This document shows positions 36,418 through 44,101 of a stretch of 64,000 nt of DNA, one piece after another (within the stretch, counting starts at the first letter, position 1; each line of letters opens with the position of its first letter). Origin of the DNA: Paenibacillus whitsoniae. Its GTDB lineage: Bacteria > Bacillota > Bacilli > Paenibacillales > NBRC-103111. The position numbers were made by a program, and so were the translations under genes. The DNA lies in assembly GCF_003955665.1 (NCBI RefSeq), contig NZ_RXHU01000007.1:84471-148470 (forward strand). The letters run 5' to 3'. The notes below the pieces were generated by a model, which did no database searches, was not told the DNA's origin, and was given only the letters and a program-made list of their open reading frames with translations.

Positions 36418-37353
36418 TTGAACTATATGGTCAATCAACTTACCAATGAGAATTCGGATGTAAGCCGCCCGGTCATTACGAAATGGACACGCGGCCAGCA
36501 TGCGCAAGACAAACTGATGAGAATGATTTTTGTGGGAAGTGCCGCATTGGTGTCGGCGATTATCTTTTCCATCATTATTTTCGTCGGGATGCAAGGAATT
36601 AAAACTTTTCAAGGTGTAAGTCCGTTGGAGTTTTTCTTCTCCACAGACTGGACACCGGGTCAAAATAAATTCGGAGCGTTTCCGTTCCTGTACAGCACGC
36701 TGCTGATGACGCTGGTAGCGGTCGTGTTGTCTGTGCCGCTGGCTTTGTCCGGCGCACTGTTTATGGCGAAAATCGCGCCGAGATGGATGCGTGAAATCAT
36801 GCGTCCGGCGACCGACCTATTCGTCGGCATTCCATCTGTCGTGTACGGTCTGATCGGGATGACCGTGATCGTGCCGGCGCTGGGTAAATTCGCAGGCGGC
36901 ATCGGCTACGGCATCCTGCCGGCAGCGATCATCCTCGCGATCATGATTTTGCCGACGATTCTCTCTATTTCGGAAGATGCAATCCGCTCCCTTCCAAGCC
37001 GTCTGGAAGAAGCTTCACTGGCCCTCGGCGCGACGCGCTGGCAGACAATGTGGCGGGTGCTGCTCCCGGCAGCTCGTCCAGGCATTCTCACAGGCATCAT
37101 CCTGGGGATGGGCCGCGCGATCGGCGAAACGATGGCTGTGTTCATGGTGATCGGCAACTCGCCGCAGATGCCCAAATCACTGCTGGATTCCACGACGGTG
37201 TTAACAACGGCAATTGTAAAAGATATGGGAAATACGAGCTACGGCTCCACATGGAATAACGCCTTGTACTTGATGGCACTTCTGCTGCTGATCATCTCTC
37301 TCGTACTCATTCTCGTTATTCGTATCGTGGCCAAGAGGAGTGAAGTGAAATGA
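36418..37353 (+). CDS. pstC: Phosphate ABC transporter permease PstC
   Basis: A 311-residue membrane permease with about six helices (LVSAIIFSIIIFVGMQGIKT; YSTLLMTLVAVVLSVPLALS). It contains the PstC blocks SPLEFFFSTDWTPGQNKFGA, LFVGIPSVVYGLIGMTVIVP and the EAA loop EEASLALGATRWQTMWRVLL. The start is TTG 36418 with AAAGGGG upstream. It forms the transmembrane channel with PstA; the stop overlaps the pstA start (ATGA), implying coupled translation. Confidence 0.96.
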   Translation: MNYMVNQLTNENSDVSRPVITKWTRGQHAQDKLMRMIFVGSAALVSAIIFSIIIFVGMQGIKTFQGVSPLEFFFSTDWTPGQNKFGAFPFLYSTLLMTLVAVVLSVPLALSGALFMAKIAPRWMREIMRPATDLFVGIPSVVYGLIGMTVIVPALGKFAGGIGYGILPAAIILAIMILPTILSISEDAIRSLPSRLEEASLALGATRWQTMWRVLLPAARPGILTGIILGMGRAIGETMAVFMVIGNSPQMPKSLLDSTTVLTTAIVKDMGNTSYGSTWNNALYLMALLLLIISLVLILVIRIVAKRSEVK

Positions 37354-38207
37354 CCAGCAAAACGACAGATCGCATCGCCACCGTTTACTTCTGGGCATCC
37401 GGCATCGTTATTATTGCCATCCTAGCCTGGTTTATTATCCGGATTCTCGGGGAAGGCGTTCCGCATTTATCCTGGCACTTTATTTTCGGCAAGCCGGAAG
37501 AAATTAAGGCGGGGGGCGGAGTTGGCCCGCAGCTGTTTAACTCCTTCTATGTCCTGTTCCTGTCCCTGCTCATCTCCGTGCCGATCGGTTTGTTCGCCGG
37601 CATTTATCTAGCCATTTACGCGCAAAAGAATTGGTTCACCGATCTCGTCCGCATCTCCGTTGAGGCGCTGTCGTCAGTACCTTCGATCGTTTTCGGTTTA
37701 TTCGGTTTCTTGTTATTTGCGAACCTGCTGGGTTTGAAATTTTCTATTCTCGGCGGTGCGGCAACCGTTGCCCTGCTGAATCTTCCGGTCATGGTGCGCG
37801 TCACCGAGGAGTCGATCCGTACGGTGCCGGATTCCTATTGGGAAGCGAGCCTGGCGCTCGGCTCAACCAAATGGCAGGCGATTCGCAAAGTTTTGATTCC
37901 GGCAGCGTTGCCGACCCTTATTACGGGCATCACCTTGATTGCAGGCCGCGCGCTCGGCGAATCGGCGATTCTGATCTATACGGCGGGCTTGTCTGTCTCC
38001 CGTTTTTTCCCGGACTTCAATCCGCTGAATATGGGAGAAACGCTCTCTGTCCATTTGTGGTACGTCGGTGCTGAGTCTCTCGTTCCCGATGCCAAAGCCA
38101 TTGCCAAAGGCAGTGCCGCGCTGCTGTTGATTGTCGTGCTCATTTTCAATTTACTCGTCAGCGTGCCTAGCCGAATCCTACAAAAACGACTTTCCGGAGG
38201 GAAATAA
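37350..38207 (+). CDS. pstA: Phosphate ABC transporter permease PstA
   Basis: A 285-residue permease, partner of PstC. It has about six helices, the PstA block PHLSWHFIFGKPEEIKAGGG, LSSVPSIVFGLFGFLLFANL and the EAA loop EASLALGSTKWQAIRKVLIP. It starts four bases within the pstC stop and ends 3 bases before pstB, so the cluster is tightly coupled. Confidence 0.96.
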   Translation: MTSKTTDRIATVYFWASGIVIIAILAWFIIRILGEGVPHLSWHFIFGKPEEIKAGGGVGPQLFNSFYVLFLSLLISVPIGLFAGIYLAIYAQKNWFTDLVRISVEALSSVPSIVFGLFGFLLFANLLGLKFSILGGAATVALLNLPVMVRVTEESIRTVPDSYWEASLALGSTKWQAIRKVLIPAALPTLITGITLIAGRALGESAILIYTAGLSVSRFFPDFNPLNMGETLSVHLWYVGAESLVPDAKAIAKGSAALLLIVVLIFNLLVSVPSRILQKRLSGGK

Positions 38208-38210
38208 TCC

Positions 38211-38972
38211 ATGACTCCTAAATATAAAATCAAAGCAGAGAAATTGAATCTCTACTACGGCGAGAACCATGCGCTGCATGATATTGATCTTCAAATCGAA
38301 ACAGGGACAATCGCGGCGCTGATCGGCCCTTCCGGCTGCGGCAAATCCACGTTCCTCCGCACGCTGAACCGGATGAACGACCTGATCGACAATGTCCGGA
38401 TTTCCGGGAATGTCGCAGTCGACGGCCATAACATTTACGGCGGCGATTCCGACGTCGTATCCTTGCGCAAACGGGTCGGCATGGTGTTCCAACGCCCGAA
38501 TCCGTTCCCGATGAGTATCTACGATAACATCGCTTACGGTCCGCGCATTCACGGCACGAAGAAAAAAGCGGTGCTTGACGAAATCGTCGAACGCAGCTTG
38601 GTGCAGGCGGCGCTGTGGGACGAAGTCAAGGATCGGCTGCACAAGTCTGCGATGGGGCTATCCGGCGGCCAGCAGCAGCGTCTCTGCATCGCTCGTCTGC
38701 TTGCGGTAGAGCCGGATGTTTTGCTCATGGATGAGCCGACTTCTGCCCTGGACCCGATCTCGACACTCAAAGTTGAAGAACTGACGCAAACCTTGAAAGA
38801 GAAATACACGATTATTATCGTAACGCACAACATGCAGCAAGCCGCTCGTATTTCGGATCGCACTTCCTTCTTCCTGAACGGCTATTTGGTGGAAACAGAT
38901 AAAACGGACAAAATTTTCACGAACCCGAACGATCAGCGCACCGAAGATTACATTACAGGCCGTTTCGGCTAA
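38211..38972 (+). CDS. pstB: Phosphate ABC transporter ATPase PstB
   Basis: A 253-residue ATPase of the phosphate importer. Walker A is GPSGCGKST (residues 42-50), and the PstB-specific [11 protein letters not shown] follows. The Q-loop is in [20 protein letters not shown], the ABC signature is [20 protein letters not shown] and Walker B is [13 protein letters not shown]. The H-loop histidine is in [15 protein letters not shown]. The ribosome site GGAGGG overlaps the end of pstA. Confidence 0.97.
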   Translation: MTPKYKIKAEKLNLYYGENHALHDIDLQIETGTIAALIGPSGCGKSTFLRTLNRMNDLIDNVRISGNVAVDGHNIYGGDSDVVSLRKRVGMVFQRPNPFPMSIYDNIAYGPRIHGTKKKAVLDEIVERSLVQAALWDEVKDRLHKSAMGLSGGQQQRLCIARLLAVEPDVLLMDEPTSALDPISTLKVEELTQTLKEKYTIIIVTHNMQQAARISDRTSFFLNGYLVETDKTDKIFTNPNDQRTEDYITGRFG

Positions 38973-38995
38973 CTTTGGACAGAAGGAGAGAGAAT

Positions 38996-39655
38996 ATGGA
39001 TGCTAGACCGGGGTTTCATCAATCACTAAGCTTACTGCAGCAAGAGTTACAGCAAATGGGGGAGAGCGTCGAGAAGCTGATCTTCAAATCGGTCCAGTCG
39101 CTGGCGGCGTTGGACGAGAAAGCGGCTCAGCAGGTCATCAATACCGACGATTTGATCGACGATTATTTAACTAGGATTGATGAGCTGTGTCTTCGGCTGA
39201 TTGCCCTGCAGCAGCCGATGGCGAGCGACCTGCGGATCATTGGAACGGCACTGAAGATCGCGACCGACTTGGAGCGGATTGCGGATCATGCCGTGGATAT
39301 CGCGAAAATCACGATCCGTTTTGCCGGCGAGGAGCTCGTCAAACCGCTGGAAGTGATTCCGCAAATGGCGGAAATCGCGATCGAGATGCTGCACGAGAGC
39401 CTGCTCTCCTATACGGAGCGCGATGTGCACCGCGCGGCTGCACTCGCGGAGAAGGACGACCGAGTCGACAAGCTGTACAGCAGCGTCATGCAGGAGCTGA
39501 TGGGCCTCATGGGGACGGATTACAACCGCAACCGTCAATTGACGCACTTGATGTTCGTTGCGCATTTCCTGGAGCGCGTGGCGGACCACACGACGAACAT
39601 CGGCGAGGGCGTCATCTACATGGTAACGGGCAAACGGAAAGATTTGAATATATAA
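38996..39655 (+). CDS. phoU: Phosphate signalling protein PhoU
   Basis: A 219-residue all-helical protein made of two PhoU repeats. The metal-binding motifs are seen as DDLIDDYLTRIDELCLRLIA, TALKIATDLERIADHAVDIA and LMFVAHFLERVADHTTNIGE (ExxxD-type). It links Pst transport activity to the PhoR/PhoP two-component system, which is not in this window. AGAAGGAGAG lies before ATG 38996; an upstream in-frame TTG at 38975 is less likely. It is last in the pst operon and followed by a strong terminator. Confidence 0.95.
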   Translation: MDARPGFHQSLSLLQQELQQMGESVEKLIFKSVQSLAALDEKAAQQVINTDDLIDDYLTRIDELCLRLIALQQPMASDLRIIGTALKIATDLERIADHAVDIAKITIRFAGEELVKPLEVIPQMAEIAIEMLHESLLSYTERDVHRAAALAEKDDRVDKLYSSVMQELMGLMGTDYNRNRQLTHLMFVAHFLERVADHTTNIGEGVIYMVTGKRKDLNI

Positions 39656-39665
39656 GCTAAAATAT

Positions 39666-39711
39666 AAGGGCAGCCCTTCGGTCAAATTTCGACCGCTTGG
39701 GCTGCCCTTTT
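39666..39711. terminator. Terminator between phoU and the hybrid kinase gene
   Basis: AAGGGCAGCCC and GGGCTGCCCTT form a perfect 11-bp stem followed by TTTTT. An inner stem (CGGTC/GACCG) fills the loop. It serves both convergent units. Confidence 0.88.
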
Positions 39712-41282
39712 TATACGGCCTGCATCGGGAACCGTATCATAAACGTTGTGCCTTTTGAACTGGAGTTCACTTCAATTGTCGCTTGATGCCTTGTCGCAAT
39801 GGAGTAGCAGATCGCGAGACCGAGGCCTGTGCCTTCATCCTTCGTGGTAAAGAACGGACGTCCCAGCTTCTCCAAATGCTCGGCGGAAATGCCTGTGCCT
39901 TCATCAGCAATCAGGAGCACGACATGTGTGTCGTCTTGATACGTTTCAATACAGAGTGTTCCGCCGACGCTCATCGCCTCCAAGCCGTTCATACACATGT
40001 TGAGAATGAGTTGGCGAATCTCTTTATCGTCGAGCTGAATGTCCGGACAGGAGCCCAGATTGCCGTTGACATGCTTGCCGCACATGACGGCTTCAGCCTG
40101 AATCAACGGCAGCAGCGATTCGATGATGCGGTTGAGGCTTTCGGATTTTTGGTAAGAGGTCTTGTTCTTGGCGAGCGACAAGTATTCGGTAATAATGTCG
40201 TTCGCGCGGTCAAGTTCCTCGAGCATGATCGGAATGTATTCTCTCTGCATATGCCGGTCGTTCTCTCGGAACAATTGCAGGAAGCCGCGGATCGTCGTCA
40301 TCGGATTGCGGATTTCATGGGCAATGCCGGCCGCCATCTCGCCGACGAGATTTAGCTGCGCCAGGCGGGCCATTTCGCTCTCGAAGCGGAGGCTCTCGGT
40401 CACATCGACCGCCACTTCCAGCAAACATTTGTCATGCTCAATGTCGATGATTTCTGTCGACAGCAGAGCAGTGCGCACTTCGCCGGATTTGGTGACATAT
40501 TTGACTTTCTCGTTATGCAGTATATCGCACAAGTTGATATTCCCATCCGATTCGGGGCTGAGCAGGTCGAGGTTCGTTCCGATAATTTCGTTGCCATATC
40601 CGGTGTACTGCTTCCAACTTTCATTCACTTCCAGATAGGTCAGATCGGGCAGGCGTCGAATGGACATGAGCGATGGGGAAAGGATGAACATTTTCTTGAA
40701 ATGCTCCTGCGAATTCATTAATTTCTGGTGCGCGTCAACTAACTCGGTCGTGCGCTCTTCGACCCATTGTTCCAGGAGAACATTTTGCTGAATCAGCTTC
40801 TCTTCCGCTTCCGCCAACTTGCGGTTCGTTTCTTCCAGATCCAGCGTCCGTTTATGTAAGAGCTCGCTTTGAATTTTCAGTTTCTGATGATTGAGGTGCA
40901 TGTTGACGAAGCCGTCCACCTTCATGCGTAGCATTTTGGGGTGTACGGGTTTGAATAAATAATCAATCGATCCTACATGATAGCCGCGCAGCACATGCTC
41001 GATGGACGTGCTTAAAGCGGTTAGAAAAATGATGGGAATATCCTGATAGGCCTTGCGCTGTTTGATCAGTTCAACGGTTTCAAAGCCGCTGAGGCCCGGC
41101 ATCTGGACATCCATAAGAATAACCGCAATATGATCGGCGGGTTCTTTCAGCAAATATCGAAGGCATTCTTCACCCGATTGCAAAGAAATAACGTCATAGG
41201 AAGAAGAGGCCAAAATGCTGTTGAGCGCCAGCAAGTTCTCATAACGGTCGTCTACCGCCAAGATCTTAACTTGTTGTTCCAT
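39711..41282 (-). CDS. Hybrid response regulator / sensor histidine kinase
   Basis: A 523-residue cytoplasmic protein with a receiver domain first (residues 4-120: acidic pair DD at 11-12, phospho-acceptor Asp58 in ILMDVQMPG, LTA, FKPVHPK). A coiled coil follows (about 145-205), then a PAS domain (about 225-320). The HisKA dimerisation helix has the H-box GIAHEIRNPMTTIRGFLQLF, and the ATPase domain has N-box LILNMCMNGLEAM, G1 IADEGTGIS and G2 GTGLGLAIC. There are no membrane helices. Start 41282 is favoured (GGAAAGGA eight bases before); earlier in-frame ATGs lack a site. This receiver-PAS-kinase order suggests it integrates another phosphorelay. Its partner regulator is not adjacent. It has no evident link with the convergent pst operon. 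Confidence 0.92.
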   Translation of the reverse strand: MEQQVKILAVDDRYENLLALNSILASSSYDVISLQSGEECLRYLLKEPADHIAVILMDVQMPGLSGFETVELIKQRKAYQDIPIIFLTALSTSIEHVLRGYHVGSIDYLFKPVHPKMLRMKVDGFVNMHLNHQKLKIQSELLHKRTLDLEETNRKLAEAEEKLIQQNVLLEQWVEERTTELVDAHQKLMNSQEHFKKMFILSPSLMSIRRLPDLTYLEVNESWKQYTGYGNEIIGTNLDLLSPESDGNINLCDILHNEKVKYVTKSGEVRTALLSTEIIDIEHDKCLLEVAVDVTESLRFESEMARLAQLNLVGEMAAGIAHEIRNPMTTIRGFLQLFRENDRHMQREYIPIMLEELDRANDIITEYLSLAKNKTSYQKSESLNRIIESLLPLIQAEAVMCGKHVNGNLGSCPDIQLDDKEIRQLILNMCMNGLEAMSVGGTLCIETYQDDTHVVLLIADEGTGISAEHLEKLGRPFFTTKDEGTGLGLAICYSIATRHQATIEVNSSSKGTTFMIRFPMQAV

Positions 41283-41462
41283 CTCCATGTCCTTTCCGGG
41301 TTTATATGCCTGTACGCACCTGACAATTCGTCTCTCATTGTTTCGCGGAAAAAATGAAATTCCCTCTTTTTTTGGGAAAATCTTTACAATCATTTTACGT
41401 TTGGATAACATAGGCAGCTACTTGGTTTGCTAAACTGGGACTAACAGACTAGAAGGCTAAGG

Positions 41463-43211
41463 ATGATGGACATGAGCGTGCAGACAGAAGAATGGGCGGA
41501 GTTCAACAAGCTCCTGGAGGAGCAGTTGATTTACGCTGTATATCAACCGATTATTTCGCTTCAAAATGGACAAGTGATGGGCTATGAAGCGCTCACCCGC
41601 GGACCGGCGGAGAGCCCGTTTCAATCGCCGCTTGCGATGTTTCAATACGCGGAGAAGCAGGGCGAGCTTTATCGCTTGGAGCGGCTAGCCAGAGAAAAAG
41701 CGATTCAAGGCAACATTCTGGAGCACCCGCAGCAGCTGCTTTTCATCAATCTGTCATCGCAGGTGCTGCACGACCCCGGGTTTGTGCCGGGCAAGACGCT
41801 TGAAGCGCTTCAGAAGTATGGGCTTTCCCCGCGCAACGTCGTATTCGAAATCACCGAGCGCAGCTCGATTGAAGATTTTTCCCTGGCGCAAAAAATTCTT
41901 GCGCATTACCGCGCCCAAGGCTACCGCATTGCGATTGACGACGCCGGAGCCGGGTACTCGTCCTTGCAAGCGATTGCGGAGCTGCAGCCCGATTTTATCA
42001 AGATCGACCGTTCGCTCATTGAGAATATTCATTTGAATAAAATAAAGGAATATATCCTGGAAACGTTCGTCACATTCGCGCAAAAAATGAACATTTCGCT
42101 GATCGCCGAAGGCATCGAACGGGTCGAGGAGCTCGCCAAATTAACGCAGATGGGCGTACATTACGCGCAAGGCTATTTATTGGGACGACCTTCGCAGACG
42201 ACGGCGACGGTTCTGGATGCGCATAAAATGATTATCTGGCAGTATCGCCGGGTGGAGGGCGGAAGCATGACGTGGCGCATAGGAGACTTGAAGACGCCGG
42301 TGCATGTGTTCGAGAAGCGGACACTGATCTCCGAAGTCGCCGATTTTTTCAAAAAAAACCAGGAGGCGATCGGCGTCGTGATCGTTCACCAGGAGCGTCC
42401 GGTCGGGCTTGTCATGCGGGACCGGTTCTTCCAGCATTTAGCAGGGCAATATGCGTATTCGCTGTACTGGAACCGGACGATCGACAGCATCATGGACGCT
42501 TCGCCGCTGATCGTCGACGAGGAGACGGCAGTCGAGCTTGTGTCCCAGCAGGCGACATCGCGCGCGATTCACCACCTGTACGATCTGGTCATCATTACAA
42601 GTCAAGGGAAAATGGCGGGAACGGCGTCAATCCGGACGATTCTGGAGAGCATCACGAATGTGCAAATGGAATCTGCACGTGTCGCGAACCCGCTGACCGG
42701 CTTACCGGGCAACCGCCAGATCAACCGGGAGATTAATCGGCGCCTAATCGAGTGCAGACCCTTTCATGTGGTGTATGCGGATCTGGACCATTTCAAATGG
42801 TACAACGACCGGTTCGGCTTTCAAAAAGGGGACGGGATGATTCAGTACACGGCCGATGTGCTGCAGCAGGCGATTGCGTTCTATGGAACGCCGCACGATT
42901 TTGTCGGCCATGTGGGCGGGGACGATTTCATTGCGATTTCGACGACGTTGTCGCCGAAGCTGCTGTGCGAGGAGATGATCCGTCGGTTTGACAGCGGCGT
43001 GGGGATGTTCTACGACGGCCAGGAGATTGAGCAGGTATGGGATCGGAGCGGGAATCCGGTGCCGATTCATGGTGTTACGCTTTCGCTTTCCTTGGTGATG
43101 TGCAGCTGCGATTCGGCTGCTTCGATCGAGTTGATCTCACAAACGGCGGCACAGCTCAAGAAGAAAGCGAAAGCGTATCACGGCAGCGTTTATTTTTACC
43201 AGAAAATATAG
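41463..43211 (+). CDS. EAL-CBS-GGDEF cyclic-di-GMP protein
   Basis: A 582-residue cytoplasmic protein. The EAL domain (about 15-250) has all key motifs: GYEALTRG, FINLSS, EITER, IDDAGAGYSSL (usual DDFGTG altered), FIKIDRS, AEGIE and QGYLLGRP, so phosphodiesterase activity is plausible. A CBS-pair-like middle part (about 275-400: LKTPVHVFEKRTLISEVADF) may bind a nucleotide. The C-terminal GGDEF domain (about 410-575) has YADLDHFKWYNDRFG and a signature of GGDDF in place of GGDEF, with no visible RxxD inhibition site five residues before it. It could be a cyclase, or a GTP-sensing module controlling the EAL half. Several in-frame ATGs lie at 41463-41472. Confidence 0.9.
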   Translation: MMDMSVQTEEWAEFNKLLEEQLIYAVYQPIISLQNGQVMGYEALTRGPAESPFQSPLAMFQYAEKQGELYRLERLAREKAIQGNILEHPQQLLFINLSSQVLHDPGFVPGKTLEALQKYGLSPRNVVFEITERSSIEDFSLAQKILAHYRAQGYRIAIDDAGAGYSSLQAIAELQPDFIKIDRSLIENIHLNKIKEYILETFVTFAQKMNISLIAEGIERVEELAKLTQMGVHYAQGYLLGRPSQTTATVLDAHKMIIWQYRRVEGGSMTWRIGDLKTPVHVFEKRTLISEVADFFKKNQEAIGVVIVHQERPVGLVMRDRFFQHLAGQYAYSLYWNRTIDSIMDASPLIVDEETAVELVSQQATSRAIHHLYDLVIITSQGKMAGTASIRTILESITNVQMESARVANPLTGLPGNRQINREINRRLIECRPFHVVYADLDHFKWYNDRFGFQKGDGMIQYTADVLQQAIAFYGTPHDFVGHVGGDDFIAISTTLSPKLLCEEMIRRFDSGVGMFYDGQEIEQVWDRSGNPVPIHGVTLSLSLVMCSCDSAASIELISQTAAQLKKKAKAYHGSVYFYQKI

Positions 43212-43219
43212 CCACAGGT

Positions 43220-43969
43220 TCACGAAAATGTATAGATCAACTGCTTGAACGAGCGGATGATCACAACCTTTTGCCTGCCGATGCGCCGCTCGGAAATTTT
43301 TTTCACATTGCCGGGGTGAATCCAGACAGCGTCCATACCGGTCTGCGCAGCGCCGATAACATCGTTTTTCCATGAGTTGCCGATCATCACGCTTTGCCCG
43401 GGCGTCGTTCCCATCGCTTTGATCGCTTGCTCAAAGATCACGGGGTGCGGCTTGCGCGGGCCGTCCTTCTCTGAAGCGAACAGCCGGTCCGGCGTGAACC
43501 AGGGGGTCAGTTTCATTTTCTCCAAGTTATTCTGCAGTCTCTTGCGGTTGCCGTTGGAGATGATCGCGAGCTGATAATGCTTGGATAAAATATCGAGCGT
43601 ATCTTCCACGCCGGGAAACAGCGCGACGTAATGATCCTCCCGCTCTTCGACTCGCTCGAAAAAGTTGCGCGTAAACGCCGTGCTCACCTGGATGGGCATG
43701 GCTTGCAGCGCTTTGGTCAGGCAAAGGTGCCGAAGCTCGTCGGGGGAAATGGGGCTGCGGATGGGAGCTTTCCGGTGCCGGCTCCACTCGGCTTTATAGC
43801 TTTGCAGCGCTTCGTTTGCCGTCACGCCCTCATCGGGGTCCCAACGGGCCGTGAAGTCGTTCATCACCTCTAAAAATGCCGAATCAAAGCATTGCCTGCG
43901 ATCTAAAATCGTATTGTTCATATCGAAAAAAAGTTGTTTTTTGCGGTTTGGCGAGAAAAAAGGGCTCAT
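43220..43969 (-). CDS. HAD-superfamily hydrolase
   Basis: A 249-residue haloacid-dehalogenase-like protein. Motif I is LFFDMNNTILDRR, in which the second aspartate of the usual DxDxT is asparagine. Motif II is LAIISNGNRKRL, motif III has lysine in GPRKPHPVIFEQAIK, and motif IV is VMIGNSWKNDVIGA. The helical cap lies at about 20-100. With the general acid/base Asp replaced, phosphatase turnover could be reduced or the chemistry changed. The nucleophile Asp is intact. AGAAGGAGG precedes the ATG. It is convergent with the EAL gene (8 bases apart) and divergent from polA. Confidence 0.85.
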   Translation of the reverse strand: MSPFFSPNRKKQLFFDMNNTILDRRQCFDSAFLEVMNDFTARWDPDEGVTANEALQSYKAEWSRHRKAPIRSPISPDELRHLCLTKALQAMPIQVSTAFTRNFFERVEEREDHYVALFPGVEDTLDILSKHYQLAIISNGNRKRLQNNLEKMKLTPWFTPDRLFASEKDGPRKPHPVIFEQAIKAMGTTPGQSVMIGNSWKNDVIGAAQTGMDAVWIHPGNVKKISERRIGRQKVVIIRSFKQLIYTFS

Positions 43970-44101
43970 ACGGAGATCCTCCTTCTGAAGACCAGACCCC
44001 CGATTCAGGGGTTCCTTACATACTTATGTTGGGAACCGTTTTTTTATTTTAATTTCATATGCTATGATGGAAGAAGTATGTCTAAAAATCGGGGTGAATT
44101 C

